Positions 33,906 to 43,361 of a DNA stretch of 64,000 bases are shown here, piece by piece. The position numbers were made by a program, and so were the translations under genes. The DNA is from Pseudopedobacter sp044361595 (GTDB lineage: Bacteria > Bacteroidota > Bacteroidia > Sphingobacteriales > Sphingobacteriaceae). How positions within the stretch are numbered: the first letter of the stretch is position 1; every line of letters begins with the position of its first letter. The notes beneath the pieces are model-generated. The model was not told the origin of the DNA and searched no databases. It saw only the letters and a program-made list of their open reading frames with translations. The stretch is from positions 1 to 64,000 of the forward strand of contig JBIKIN010000015.1 of the NCBI GenBank assembly GCA_044361595.1, in the 5' to 3' direction.

Positions 33906-34634
33906 CTAATACTTTTGCCCTAATTTACTTACAGCAGCTTCGTCTACAAACCAATATAATTCCCCGTTTTCTGGATTAATTAATTGTGCCGGATATTGCT
34001 CAAAATCTTTTTCCATTTCAAAAACGGCTTTTATAGCATCGGCTTTGTTTGCTCCAAAAGTTAAAAATGCTATATTTTTGGCATTGTTAATTAAAGGTGC
34101 GGTAAAACTAATGCGGTAAACTTGCTTGTTTTCCAAATAAACTTCCTTAACCATTTCTTCGTCTATCCAAATAAGCGGTGTGTTTGGGAAAATGGATGCG
34201 GTATGTGCATCGTCGCCAAGGCCTAAAAGGATGAAATCAAAAATAGGTTTGTTATTAAAAAAATCAAAAATATGTTGCTCGTAATTTTGGGCGGCACTAG
34301 CCGGATCTAATGAAGTATCTACTTTAAAAACCTGCTCATTTGCAATGTTTAAAGGGTCTAAAAGAGATTCTTTAGCCATTAAATAATTACTATCGGGGTG
34401 CGTATGGGCTACATAACGTTCGTCGCCAAAAAAGAAAAACACTTTGCTGTAATCTAGCTGGTTTTTATAGTTTTCTGAAGCTAAAAGTTGAAACAACTTT
34501 TTTGGAGAATTACCACCAGAAAGTGCAAGAGTAAACTGATTATTTTCTGCAATAGCTTTTTTGCCAATTGCTATAATACAATTAGCTAATGATTCAATAA
34601 TTTCGCTAGGCGTTTCAAAAATGTTTACTTTCAT
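33906..34634 (-). CDS. pgl: 6-phosphogluconolactonase
   Basis: Hydrolyses 6-phosphogluconolactone in the oxidative pentose phosphate pathway. The 242-residue protein is of the SOL/DevB type: LALSGGNSPKKLFQLLA (about residues 37-53), FFGDERYVAHTHPDSNYLMA (about 69-88, shown here by its parts) and LLGLGDDAHTASIFP near 132-146. Its start overlaps the zwf stop by four bases (ATGA type), so the two are translated together. Confidence 0.95.
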   Translation of the reverse strand: MKVNIFETPSEIIESLANCIIAIGKKAIAENNQFTLALSGGNSPKKLFQLLASENYKNQLDYSKVFFFFGDERYVAHTHPDSNYLMAKESLLDPLNIANEQVFKVDTSLDPASAAQNYEQHIFDFFNNKPIFDFILLGLGDDAHTASIFPNTPLIWIDEEMVKEVYLENKQVYRISFTAPLINNAKNIAFLTFGANKADAIKAVFEMEKDFEQYPAQLINPENGELYWFVDEAAVSKLGQKY

Positions 34635-36151
34635 TTTTTATTTGTTTTTTTGATTGGAAGTGTAAACCAGTGAAAACCATCTTTTGCTATTAATGCTTCG
34701 GCCGTTTCTGGCCCCCAGCTGTCGGCCGAGTAGTTAGGGAAACTTATACTTTTCTTACTCTCCCAATTTTCTATCACAGGCATTAATATATCCCAAGCCG
34801 TTTCTACTTGGTCGCCACGCATAAATAGGGTTTGGTCGCCTTTCATGGCATCTAATAATAAAGTTTCGTAAGCTTCTGGGGTATCTTGCTCATAATTACC
34901 GTCGTAATTAAACACCATATCTACTGGGTTTAATGTCATGTCAACACCAGGTCTTTTAGCTTGCACCTGTAAACGAATACTCATTTCTGGCTGTATGCTA
35001 ATAATCAACCTATTTTGTTGCCAATTTTCTGAAGATTGATTTGGAAAAATTAAATGTGGGACATCTTTAAATTGAATGCTAATGATGGATGATTTTTGGT
35101 GCATTCTTTTACCAGTTCTAACATAGAAAGGTACATTTTGCCATCTCCAGTTATCTAAAAAGAATTTAAAGGCGGCAAAAGTTTCGGTATTAGAATCTTC
35201 GGCAACACCTACTTCTTGACGGTAACCTTCTACTTTTTCGCCTTTTACCCATCCTTCGCTATATTGACCTCTTACGGTATTAAACCTGATCTCATCTGCA
35301 TCAAACTTTCGCATAGCTCTTAACACGTCTACCTTTCTATTGCGAATTTCTTCGGCATCAAAATTAACAGGAGCCTCCATAGCCACTAAGCATAATACCT
35401 GTAAAATATGATTTTGCACCATATCTCTTAAAGCGCCAGAACCATCATAATAGCCACCACGGTCCTCCACACCAATATCTTCGGTTACAGAAATTTGAAC
35501 ATGCTCTATGTAATTTCTATTCCAAATAGGTTCAAATAAAGCATTTGCAAATCTAAATGCAAGCATATTTTGTACGGTTTCTTTGCCTAAATAATGGTCT
35601 ATTCGGTAAATCTGACTTTCGTCAAAAATAGAACGTAATAGATTATTTAAGGCTTTCGCCGATTCTAGATCTCTACCAAAAGGCTTTTCTATTACAATTC
35701 TAGTTTTATCTGTTCTATTTGTAAGCTTTACTTTAGCCAAGTTACTAGCTATGATAGGAAAAAACTGGGGCGCTACCGCTAAATAATGAATCACAACTGG
35801 GCACTCGCCCCATTTTTTCTCGCAATCATTAATTAATGCACTCATTTTCTCGTAATCTTTTTCATTATTTACATCGGTACGTAAATAAGTGATTCTACTA
35901 GAAAAATCGGCCCATTTTTCTTTATCAGCTTTACCACTTCTAGAAAATTTGTTAACCCCTTTTAAAAGTTGTTCTACGAAGGTTTCATCGGTATAATCTG
36001 TTCGTCCTAAACCAACAATAGCAAATTCTTTTGGCATGTATTTCTCTAAGAATAGATGAAATAGTGCAGGAATTAGCTTTCTTTCTGCTAAATCTCCGGT
36101 ACCACCAAAAATCATAAATACTGTTGGTTGAGGTTTTAAAGTTGATTTCAT
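34631..36151 (-). CDS. zwf: Glucose-6-phosphate 1-dehydrogenase
   Basis: Commits glucose-6-phosphate to the oxidative pentose phosphate pathway and yields NADPH. The 506-residue protein has the nucleotide loop FGGTGDLAERKLIPALF (about residues 15-31), the catalytic RIDHYLGKETVQN (about 182-194) and the EKPFGRDLESAK motif. It is coupled to pgl. The gene for 6-phosphogluconate dehydrogenase, often next to these in Bacteroidota, is not here; a ROK sugar kinase lies upstream instead. Confidence 0.97.
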   Translation of the reverse strand: MKSTLKPQPTVFMIFGGTGDLAERKLIPALFHLFLEKYMPKEFAIVGLGRTDYTDETFVEQLLKGVNKFSRSGKADKEKWADFSSRITYLRTDVNNEKDYEKMSALINDCEKKWGECPVVIHYLAVAPQFFPIIASNLAKVKLTNRTDKTRIVIEKPFGRDLESAKALNNLLRSIFDESQIYRIDHYLGKETVQNMLAFRFANALFEPIWNRNYIEHVQISVTEDIGVEDRGGYYDGSGALRDMVQNHILQVLCLVAMEAPVNFDAEEIRNRKVDVLRAMRKFDADEIRFNTVRGQYSEGWVKGEKVEGYRQEVGVAEDSNTETFAAFKFFLDNWRWQNVPFYVRTGKRMHQKSSIISIQFKDVPHLIFPNQSSENWQQNRLIISIQPEMSIRLQVQAKRPGVDMTLNPVDMVFNYDGNYEQDTPEAYETLLLDAMKGDQTLFMRGDQVETAWDILMPVIENWESKKSISFPNYSADSWGPETAEALIAKDGFHWFTLPIKKTNKK

Positions 36152-36269
36152 TTTTTGCTTTTATAGCTCTGTTTAGAGATTCTTTTTGCTGTTGCAATAA
36201 TAATACATCAAAAGTTGATTACCATATTTTTTATACTAAATGACAGTAATTTGTTTGCTTTCTTTTGAT

Positions 36270-37010
36270 TTACGGATTTACTGTTTTGACGCAATAGCCA
36301 TCAGCCTCTTTCCATAAATCTAAACCACCTTTTATGCCATCTCTATTGCCAATTTTTCTAATATTATCGTCTAATTTAAAATCAATTTTTTTTGTGTTGC
36401 CTCCGCTTAAATACAATGTATCGTAATTAATTACATTTTTAAATGTTTTTAATACATCTTTAATTTTTAAATTCCATTTTGCTAAGCCGTCTTTTTGTAA
36501 AGATGCGTTTCCAATATATGCATCATAATCTTTTCCTTTTCTAACGGGTAAATGTGCTAATTCTAAATGTGGTAATAATTTACCATCCATAAAAAGTGCG
36601 GTTCCAAAACCAGTACCTAGAGTAATTACCATTTCTAATCCATTACCTTCAATTACTCCTAAGCCTTGTAAATCGGCATCATTAACTAACCTAACAGGTT
36701 TGTTAAAAGCTTGCGCAATAGATTTAGCCAAATCATTATTTTTAAAAGCTTTGTTATTTAGATTGGGAGCTGTTTTTATAATTCCATTTTTAATATAGCC
36801 AGGAAAGCCTACAGATATTTTATCAAATGAGGGGAAACTTTTTGTGAGTTCTTTAATTGTTTCTAAAACTGTTTCTGGTGTTGCATTTGTAGGGGTAGAT
36901 AGTTTTTGATATTCAATCATCATCTTACTATTTTGATTTAAAACCGTTGCTTTAATATGAGACCCACCTATATCAATTGTTAAAACATTTATCTGTTGTT
37001 TTGTTTCCAT
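36270..37010 (-). CDS. ROK family kinase (polyphosphate glucokinase-like)
   Basis: A sugar kinase of 246 residues from the ATG at 37010; the frame extends only to a TTG at 37040. Motifs: VLTIDIGGSHIKATVL (phosphate loop, about residues 8-23), the GFPGYIKNG segment, LVNDADLQGLGV (catalytic Asp, about 104-115) and ITLGTGFGTALFMDG (about 124-138). The short ROK form without the HxH/Cys zinc site resembles polyphosphate-dependent glucokinases. It would feed glucose-6-phosphate to the Zwf/Pgl enzymes encoded just downstream; donor specificity is uncertain. Confidence 0.85.
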   Translation of the reverse strand: METKQQINVLTIDIGGSHIKATVLNQNSKMMIEYQKLSTPTNATPETVLETIKELTKSFPSFDKISVGFPGYIKNGIIKTAPNLNNKAFKNNDLAKSIAQAFNKPVRLVNDADLQGLGVIEGNGLEMVITLGTGFGTALFMDGKLLPHLELAHLPVRKGKDYDAYIGNASLQKDGLAKWNLKIKDVLKTFKNVINYDTLYLSGGNTKKIDFKLDDNIRKIGNRDGIKGGLDLWKEADGYCVKTVNP

Positions 37011-37151
37011 TTGGTTCTTTTTATTTGATTGAATTGTCAAAATCGTTATAAAACTAATCTACAAATTATAGATTATATAAAAGGGTATAAATTGTTTTTT
37101 AATTTTTAAGAAGTAATGATGAGCTTGTTTTTCAGTAATTAAAAGCATAAA

Positions 37152-37182
37152 AAAAGCGATTAGTTATTTGCTAATCGCTTTT
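37152..37182 (-). terminator. Terminator of metK
   Basis: A 12-bp perfect stem AAAAGCGATTAG (37152-37163) with CTAATCGCTTTT (37171-37182). On the minus strand it is 21 bases after the metK stop and runs into TTTTTATG. Confidence 0.85.
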
Positions 37183-37203
37183 CTTTTTTTTAAAAGATGT
37201 AAA

Positions 37204-38457
37204 TTAAATTCCAAACTCGGTTTTTACCTTTTCTACAAAATCTAGTTTTTCCCAAGTAAATAATTCTACTTCTACTACTTTTTCTTCTCCGTTTGCTCCA
37301 AAGAAGGTTTTCTTTACCGTCTCGTTAGTTCTTCCCATGTGGCCGTAAGCAGCAGTTTCTGAGTAGATTGGATTTCTTAATTTTAAACGTTGCTCTATAA
37401 AATAAGGACGCATATCAAATATTTTAGAAACCTTTTTAGCAATCTCACCATCGGTTAAATTTACTTTTGCAGTTCCTTTTGTGTCAACAAAAATACCACA
37501 AGGCTCGGCTACACCAATAGCATAAGAAACTTGTACTAAAACCTCGTCAGCTACACCAGCAGCAACTAAGTTTTTTGCAATATGACGAGTAGCGTAAGCA
37601 GCAGAACGATCAACTTTTGAAGGATCTTTGCCCGAAAAAGCACCACCACCATGTGCGCCTTTTCCGCCGTAAGTGTCAACTATTATTTTTCTACCTGTTA
37701 AACCAGTATCGCCATGCGGTCCGCCAATAACAAATTTTCCTGTTGGGTTAATATGGTAAGTTATTTGATCATTAAATAAGCTTTGTAACTCTGGTTTGAT
37801 TGCAGCTTTAACTCTTGGAATTAAAATTGAAATGATATCGCTCTTAATTTTAGCAAGCATTTTTGCTTCTTCGTCAAAATCATCATGTTGAGTAGAAATC
37901 ACAATACTATCTATTCTTATTGGCTGGTGATTATCGTTATATTCTATAGTCACCTGAGATTTAGCATCTGGTCTTAAATATCCAATTTCTTTATTCTCTC
38001 TACGTAAAGCAGCTAATTCTATTAATAGTTTATGCGCTAAATCTAAAGCTAAAGGCATATAATTATCTGTCTCGTTAGATGCGTAACCAAACATCATACC
38101 TTGGTCACCAGCACCTTGATCTTCTGGGTTAGAACGGTCTACACCTTGATTAATATCAGCAGATTGATCGTGAATAGCTGATAAAATACCACAAGAGTTA
38201 GCTTCAAACATGTATTCAGATTTGGTGTACCCAATTTTTCTAATTACATCTCTCGCAATTTTTTGTACGTCTAAATAAGTTTTGGATTTTACTTCACCAG
38301 CTAATACCACTTGGCCAGTAGTTACTAAAGTTTCGCAAGCTACTTTAGAGTCTTTATCAAAAGCTAAAAAGTTATCAATTAAAGCATCTGAAATTTGATC
38401 TGCAACTTTATCAGGATGCCCTTCTGATACAGATTCTGAGGTAAATAAATAAGACAT
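37204..38457 (-). CDS. metK: S-adenosylmethionine synthase
   Basis: Makes SAM from methionine and ATP. The 417-residue protein has the family motifs SEGHPDKVADQISDALID (about residues 11-28), GAGDQGMMFGYA (about 118-129), GGPHGDTGLTGRKII and GGGAFSGKDPSKVDRS (about 270-285). It is monocistronic with a strong terminator. Upstream, a 9-bp inverted repeat (38496-38558) lies in what would be the leader; I could not match it to a known SAM riboswitch. Confidence 0.97.
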   Translation of the reverse strand: MSYLFTSESVSEGHPDKVADQISDALIDNFLAFDKDSKVACETLVTTGQVVLAGEVKSKTYLDVQKIARDVIRKIGYTKSEYMFEANSCGILSAIHDQSADINQGVDRSNPEDQGAGDQGMMFGYASNETDNYMPLALDLAHKLLIELAALRRENKEIGYLRPDAKSQVTIEYNDNHQPIRIDSIVISTQHDDFDEEAKMLAKIKSDIISILIPRVKAAIKPELQSLFNDQITYHINPTGKFVIGGPHGDTGLTGRKIIVDTYGGKGAHGGGAFSGKDPSKVDRSAAYATRHIAKNLVAAGVADEVLVQVSYAIGVAEPCGIFVDTKGTAKVNLTDGEIAKKVSKIFDMRPYFIEQRLKLRNPIYSETAAYGHMGRTNETVKKTFFGANGEEKVVEVELFTWEKLDFVEKVKTEFGI

Positions 38458-38495
38458 ATTTTACTAATTAAATTTTTAACATTTAAGAAAAGATA

Positions 38496-38558
38496 TGATT
38501 GCAAATAGGAGGGCTTAACACAAAATGGTTTAGCAATTTTTTAACGTGGTTGCAATCA
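38496..38558 (-). other. Inverted repeat in the metK upstream region
   Basis: TGATTGCAA (38496-38504) and TTGCAATCA (38550-38558) can form a 9-bp stem around 45 bases. It lies 40 to 100 bases before the metK start on the minus strand, in the position of a leader element or a dyad operator. Confidence 0.35.
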
Positions 38559-38625
38559 AATCAAATCAATCCACTAAATAACAAAGCAAAGGTATAACAA
38601 TTTTTATTTTAAAGAAAAAATAGAA

Positions 38626-38633
38626 TTACTTTG
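38626..38633 (+). promoter_or_regulatory. Candidate -7 box for the lipid kinase gene
   Basis: TTACTTTG, one mismatch to TAnnTTTG. It overlaps the TTG at 38631, so if it is used, translation must begin further on, at the TTG at 38655. Confidence 0.35.
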
Positions 38634-38654
38634 CGCAAAATTAAAATTAGTCTT

Positions 38655-39527
38655 TTGAAAAAGAAGATACTTTTTATCATAAACCCAATATCTGGAGGAT
38701 TAAATAAAACTATTTTCCCTTCTCTAATAGGTAAACATCTAGACCTTAATATTTTTGATGCTCAAATAATATATTCAGAATATCACGGGCATGCCCAAGA
38801 ATTAGCATCAGAGGCACTAATCAATAATTATGATATTGTTGTTGCAGTAGGAGGCGATGGCACTATTAATGAGGTGGCTTCTGCTTTAGAATCATCGGGC
38901 AAAATAATGGGAATAATCCCTTGTGGGTCTGGTAATGGTTTAGCCCGAACGCTAAAAATACCTCTTAAAAATATTTTGGCAATTAAAAGATTAAATAACC
39001 TTAACACTACAAAAATAGATGTTGGTTTTATTAACGAGAGAAAGTTTTTTAATATGGCCGGTATGGGTTTTGATGCACACATTAGCGCTTTGTTTGCTCG
39101 AAGTCAAAAAAGAGGGTTTTCTGGATATTTTAAATCTACTATTAAAGAAATAAAGAGCTATAAGCCTCAGGATTATGTTATTGAAATAGATGGTAAATTT
39201 AAGAATGAAAAGGCTTTTATGGTAAGCATTGCCAATTCTTCTCAATATGGGAATAATGCACATGTTTCGCCCTTAGCAACAATTAACGATGGTAAATTAG
39301 ATTTGTGTATAATTAAGCCATTTCCAATTTATAGTTTCCCTAAATTAGTTTATAGAATGTTTTCTAAAACAAGCAATTTATCAAGGTTTGTTGAAATTAT
39401 TCAAGGGAATCATTTTAAAATAAAAAGAGTAGCCCCTGGGCCAGTTCATTTAGATGGCGAACCAACTCAAATGGATGAAAATTTGAGTGTAACTATAAAA
39501 CATCTGGCACTAGAGCTCGTTATTTAG
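38655..39527 (+). CDS. Diacylglycerol kinase family lipid kinase
   Basis: A soluble lipid kinase of the DagK/YegS type, about 290 residues. No ATG is available; TTG codons at 38631 and 38655 are in frame, and 38655 (reading MKKKILFIINPISGG) fits family N-termini and lies after a possible -7 box. Motifs: NPISGGLNKTIFPS, VVAVGGDGTINEVASAL (catalytic GGDGT, about residues 66-82), GIIPCGSGNGLART, and near the end HLDGEPTQMDENLSV. It probably phosphorylates a membrane lipid; the substrate is unknown. Confidence 0.88.
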   Translation: MKKKILFIINPISGGLNKTIFPSLIGKHLDLNIFDAQIIYSEYHGHAQELASEALINNYDIVVAVGGDGTINEVASALESSGKIMGIIPCGSGNGLARTLKIPLKNILAIKRLNNLNTTKIDVGFINERKFFNMAGMGFDAHISALFARSQKRGFSGYFKSTIKEIKSYKPQDYVIEIDGKFKNEKAFMVSIANSSQYGNNAHVSPLATINDGKLDLCIIKPFPIYSFPKLVYRMFSKTSNLSRFVEIIQGNHFKIKRVAPGPVHLDGEPTQMDENLSVTIKHLALELVI

Positions 39528-39556
39528 TAGTTTCAAAAATTATAAACCTTGCGTAG

Positions 39557-41005
39557 TTGAACTTAATTAAGCACATATTTATAGGTTGTTCAGTATTTTT
39601 TTTAATACTTTTTCCTGCTATTGGTACATCCCAAATTAAGATTGAGTTTATCAATGTGGAAGAATGGATTAAAAATAATTTTGTAGGACAAGGGGTTGTA
39701 ATTGATAACATAAACGTAAAATTAGCAGGAAAAGAAGCTGTTGGTGTTTTTTCCAATAAAGGGGTTTTAAAAATTAAAGAAGGTTTGGTTATTTCTACAG
39801 GTGATATTAGAACAATTGCTGGTGTAAATAATAAATATAACCAGAGTACTAAATTTAATAACACAGGTAAACCTAATTATGATAATGATTTAGCCAAGAT
39901 TGTAAAAAGAAATCTTTACGACATTAGTTACATTGAGTTTGACTTTGTTCCTTTTAATAATAGCATAGAATTTAATTACCAATTTGGTTCAGACGAATAT
40001 CCAGAATATGTAGGGTCTGCCTTTAATGATATTTTTGCATTTTTTATTTCTGACAGTTTAGAAACAAAAAACATTGCATTAGTTCCTAATAAAAATGTCC
40101 CGGTTAGTGTAAACACAATCAATAATTTAACAGATTCTACACATTATATAAATAATAACGTTTTTGAAATAACATCAAGATATGCTTACAAGCCAAAAAA
40201 TGTTTACGGTGGAAGTTCTAACTTTAATGAAAAAACTAGAATTGGCAAAATTTTATTAGGTATTAAAAATGTTTTTGTTCGCAAAAAGGAAAGTAACATC
40301 ATTGAGCCCCCATTAATTAAGGAAAGCGAGTTTTTAATCAGCTTAGCTGATAAAAATTTATATCAAAATCTTCAATTTGATGGTATTACCAAAAAACTAG
40401 TTGCCCAAACCTACGTAGAGCCTTATAAAAAATATCATTTAAAAATTATTATTGCAGATGTTGCTGATAATGTATATGATTCTGCTGTTTTCTTAGAGAA
40501 AGGCAGCTTTTTCACAAAAAAAGATAGGCAACAGCCTAATTTTAAAGATTATTTAGACTTATCAGATCAGTTAGATACAGATAAAATACTAAATAGAGAC
40601 TCAAAAAAGCCATTAAATAATTCTGTAAAAGAAGTTGTAGGCAAAAGTTTAATAAATGCCAATACTATTAATTTACCAATTATTTACTTCGATTTTGATA
40701 GTTATAAAATCAAGGAATCTGAGATGGAGAAGATTTCAGAGTTTGTAAAGGCATATCAAAACATGAGTAAAGATTACGATTTCATTTTAGAAGGGCACAC
40801 AGATGTAAAAGGTAATCTTGATTACAATTACGAACTTTCAGAAAAAAGGAATTTGGCGGTATTAAAAGTTATTCAGTCTAATTTTAAAGAAACAGTTAAT
40901 TTTTCTTTAAAAAGCAACTCATATTTAGTTCCAAAAGAAACAAATAAAACAGATTTAGGAAGAGCTTCAAATAGAAGGGTAGAGCTTAAAATAATCAAGA
41001 AATAG
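39557..41005 (+). CDS. Choice-of-anchor L domain protein fused to an OmpA-like domain
   Basis: A 482-residue envelope protein with a TTG start (no ATG upstream). Residues 1-25 form a signal peptide (cut near GTSQ). Residues about 40-315 match the choice-of-anchor L domain: GLVISTGDIRTIAG, YIEFDFVPFNNSIEFNYQFG in two parts, then SDEYPEYVGSAFNDIFAFFI. The C-terminal OmpA domain (about 375-482) has IYFDFDSYKIKESE, LEGHTDVKGNLDYN and the peptidoglycan-binding Arg in GRASNRRVEL. OmpA anchoring is unusual for this domain, which commonly comes with a type IX sorting tail. It starts 30 bases after the lipid kinase gene and is followed closely by SUI1. Confidence 0.87.
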   Translation: MNLIKHIFIGCSVFFLILFPAIGTSQIKIEFINVEEWIKNNFVGQGVVIDNINVKLAGKEAVGVFSNKGVLKIKEGLVISTGDIRTIAGVNNKYNQSTKFNNTGKPNYDNDLAKIVKRNLYDISYIEFDFVPFNNSIEFNYQFGSDEYPEYVGSAFNDIFAFFISDSLETKNIALVPNKNVPVSVNTINNLTDSTHYINNNVFEITSRYAYKPKNVYGGSSNFNEKTRIGKILLGIKNVFVRKKESNIIEPPLIKESEFLISLADKNLYQNLQFDGITKKLVAQTYVEPYKKYHLKIIIADVADNVYDSAVFLEKGSFFTKKDRQQPNFKDYLDLSDQLDTDKILNRDSKKPLNNSVKEVVGKSLINANTINLPIIYFDFDSYKIKESEMEKISEFVKAYQNMSKDYDFILEGHTDVKGNLDYNYELSEKRNLAVLKVIQSNFKETVNFSLKSNSYLVPKETNKTDLGRASNRRVELKIIKK

Positions 41006-41011
41006 AATAGA

Positions 41012-41359
41012 ATGGCAAAAAAATTAAACAGTTTTGATGGTCTTGTATTTTCTACAAATCCAGATCAAGAATTAAATTATTTGGATAATACTGAAGAAAC
41101 GGAAACGCTTGCTAATAATAAACAGAATTTAAGAATAGAGTTAGATAGGAAGCAAAGACGTGGGAAAGAAGTCACTTTAGTATCTGGATTTATTGGAAAA
41201 GATGAAGATTTAAAGGAGCTTGGAAAAAAAATTAAGACCAAATGCGGGGTAGGGGGAACTATTAAAAATGGAGAAATTTTAATACAAGGCGATTTTAGAC
41301 AAAAAATAGTTGATTTATTATTAGTCGAAGAATACAGAGCTAAAAAAATTAACTTCTAA
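41012..41359 (+). CDS. SUI1/YciH family translation factor
   Basis: A 115-residue homologue of eIF1/YciH, which affects start-codon selection in the initiation complex. The N-terminal 45 residues are a flexible acidic leader. The SUI1 core shows LRIELDRKQRRGKEVTLVSG (in part) and KIKTKCGVGGTIKNGEILIQGD (in part, about residues 75-96), with the basic loop and GGT motif. It starts six bases after the anchor-L gene, so it is probably co-transcribed. Confidence 0.92.
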   Translation: MAKKLNSFDGLVFSTNPDQELNYLDNTEETETLANNKQNLRIELDRKQRRGKEVTLVSGFIGKDEDLKELGKKIKTKCGVGGTIKNGEILIQGDFRQKIVDLLLVEEYRAKKINF

Positions 41360-41476
41360 AAACACACTAAGCATTTTAATAGATTAAATTGATAATGAGC
41401 CAATTAACCTTAGTGTATTGATTACAATTAGCTGATTTTTAACTTGTTAAATAATGGAATTATTAATAATTGTGTT

Positions 41477-41484
41477 TACTTTTG
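41477..41484 (+). promoter_or_regulatory. -7 promoter box of pckA
   Basis: TACTTTTG, an exact match to the Bacteroidota TAnnTTTG box, 21 bases before the pckA ATG. No convincing -33 element is seen. Confidence 0.5.
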
Positions 41485-41504
41485 TGTAACCAATTATTAA
41501 AAAT

Positions 41505-43091
41505 ATGCCGCCTAGTATTACACAAAGTAAATATTTTGATGTTAGCCATTTTGATAAGAATTTAGTTATACATCACCAATTATCAGTTCCTCAGCTGATA
41601 GAAAAAGCATTAGAAAATAATGAAGGAACCCTGACCAATGCAGGATCTTTAGCAATAGATACGGGCGAATTTACTGGTAGATCTCCAAAAGACAGATTTA
41701 TTGTAGAAGATGCTATTACAAAGGATAAAGTTTGGTGGGGTGATATTAATATTCCATTTGATGAAGGTAAGTTTGATCAATTGCTTCAAAAAGTTGTTAC
41801 TCATCTTAATAAAAAAAATCAGATTTATCATAGAGACGCTTTTGCTTGCGCCGATATTAATTATCAAATAGGAATATCTGTTTTTACCGAATATGCATTT
41901 CAAAATCTTTTTGCAAATAATTTATTTATTAAGGAGGGAAATTTAAACCAATCTACCTTAGAAGATTGGACTATAATTGCTGCCTCAAGTTTTAAAGCTA
42001 ACCCATTGATAGACGGAACCAGGCAAGCAAACTTTTCCATAATTAATTTTTCTAAACGCATTATTTTAATTGGTGGAACAGCCTATACGGGGGAAATTAA
42101 AAAGGGAATTTTTTCTGTTTTGAATTTCTTATTACCTCAAAAAGGTGTCTTAAGCATGCATTGTTCGGCTAATAGCGGTTCAAATGGCGAAACAGCAATA
42201 TTTTTTGGATTATCTGGAACTGGAAAAACAACACTATCTGCCGATGTCCATAGACAATTAATTGGTGACGACGAACACGGTTGGTCTGAAAACGGAATAT
42301 TTAATTTAGAAGGAGGCTGTTATGCAAAGTGTGTAAACTTAACTTATGAAAAAGAACCAGAAATTTTTGAAGCGATTAAATTTGGTTCTTTAATAGAAAA
42401 TACAAACTACTTTGAAGGAACTAGAGAAGTTGATTATTCTGATATCAGTAAAACAGAGAATACAAGAGTAGCATATCCTTTATCATACATAAAAAATGTA
42501 AAAGCAGAGAGTAAGGGCTTAACGCCTAAAAATGTGTTTTTTTTAACCGCCGACGCCTTTGGCGTTTTACCGCCAATTTCTAAACTTACAACAAAACAGG
42601 CCATGTTTTATTTTATAAATGGTTACACTGCAAAAGTTGCAGGTACAGAGGCGGGTGTTATTGAGCCACAAGCAACTTTTTCTGCTTGTTTTGGTAAGGC
42701 ATTTTTGCCTTTGCATCCAACTATTTATGCACAAATGTTAGAAACAAAACTTAATAAAGGTGATGTAAATGTATGGCTTGTTAATACGGGATGGATTGGA
42801 GGAGCCTATGGAGTTGGCGAGAGGATAAAACTAAAACACACTAGAAATTTGATAAATGCAGTATTAGATGGTCAGTTATTGGGGCAAGATTTTGTATCAG
42901 ATGACGTTTTTAATTTATTAATTCCAAAAAATTGTCCGCAAGTGCCATCAGAAATATTAAATCCTATAAATAATTGGGCTAATAAAACTGATTATCAGAC
43001 TAAAGCAAAACAGTTATTGAACGGTTTGGAGGCTAATTTTTTACAATATCAGACAGATTTTGATAAAAAAATGAATCCCGAATTAGTATAA
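41505..43091 (+). CDS. pckA: Phosphoenolpyruvate carboxykinase (ATP)
   Basis: Converts oxaloacetate and ATP to phosphoenolpyruvate and CO2 in gluconeogenesis. The 528-residue protein has TGRSPKDRFIVED (about residues 58-70), the kinase-1a loop GLSGTGKTTLSAD at about 235-247, GDDEHGWSENGIFN and NLEGGCYAKC. It is monocistronic with a consensus -7 box upstream and a strong terminator downstream. Confidence 0.97.
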   Translation: MPPSITQSKYFDVSHFDKNLVIHHQLSVPQLIEKALENNEGTLTNAGSLAIDTGEFTGRSPKDRFIVEDAITKDKVWWGDINIPFDEGKFDQLLQKVVTHLNKKNQIYHRDAFACADINYQIGISVFTEYAFQNLFANNLFIKEGNLNQSTLEDWTIIAASSFKANPLIDGTRQANFSIINFSKRIILIGGTAYTGEIKKGIFSVLNFLLPQKGVLSMHCSANSGSNGETAIFFGLSGTGKTTLSADVHRQLIGDDEHGWSENGIFNLEGGCYAKCVNLTYEKEPEIFEAIKFGSLIENTNYFEGTREVDYSDISKTENTRVAYPLSYIKNVKAESKGLTPKNVFFLTADAFGVLPPISKLTTKQAMFYFINGYTAKVAGTEAGVIEPQATFSACFGKAFLPLHPTIYAQMLETKLNKGDVNVWLVNTGWIGGAYGVGERIKLKHTRNLINAVLDGQLLGQDFVSDDVFNLLIPKNCPQVPSEILNPINNWANKTDYQTKAKQLLNGLEANFLQYQTDFDKKMNPELV

Positions 43092-43160
43092 TTTTGTTTA
43101 AACACCTAAAAATTTACAATTCAAATTTGTTTTTAAGAACTAATTTGTTTTGTATTGCAT

Positions 43161-43190
43161 AAGATTGTCTTGGGAAAGACAATCTTTTTT
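43161..43190 (+). terminator. Terminator of pckA
   Basis: An 11-bp perfect stem AAGATTGTCTT (43161-43171) with AAGACAATCTT (43176-43186), then TTTT. Confidence 0.88.
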
Positions 43191-43263
43191 ATTTTATGCG
43201 TTTATTGCTAGTCTAAAAGAAATTTAATCCTTAAAATTCATTTTAAATGAAATTTATAAAAAA

Positions 43264-43293
43264 TTTGTTTTTAAAGTATAAATCATAAATTTG
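43264..43293 (+). promoter_or_regulatory. Promoter of the Ton operon
   Basis: A -33 TTTG (43264-43267) and an exact -7 TAAATTTG (43286-43293) are 18 bases apart. Transcription would start near 43300, about 60 bases before the exbB-type gene. Confidence 0.55.
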
Positions 43294-43361
43294 TTATTCG
43301 CATTAAACTAAATATAATAATAAACACTTTAATTAATTCAAAAACTAAAAACTAAAAAAAA

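Noticed and set aside
38458..38630. SAM-II riboswitch before metK
   Set aside because: Fragments such as TTGCTAAACC are reminiscent, but the order and the pseudoknot pairing do not fit; kept only as an unexplained inverted repeat.
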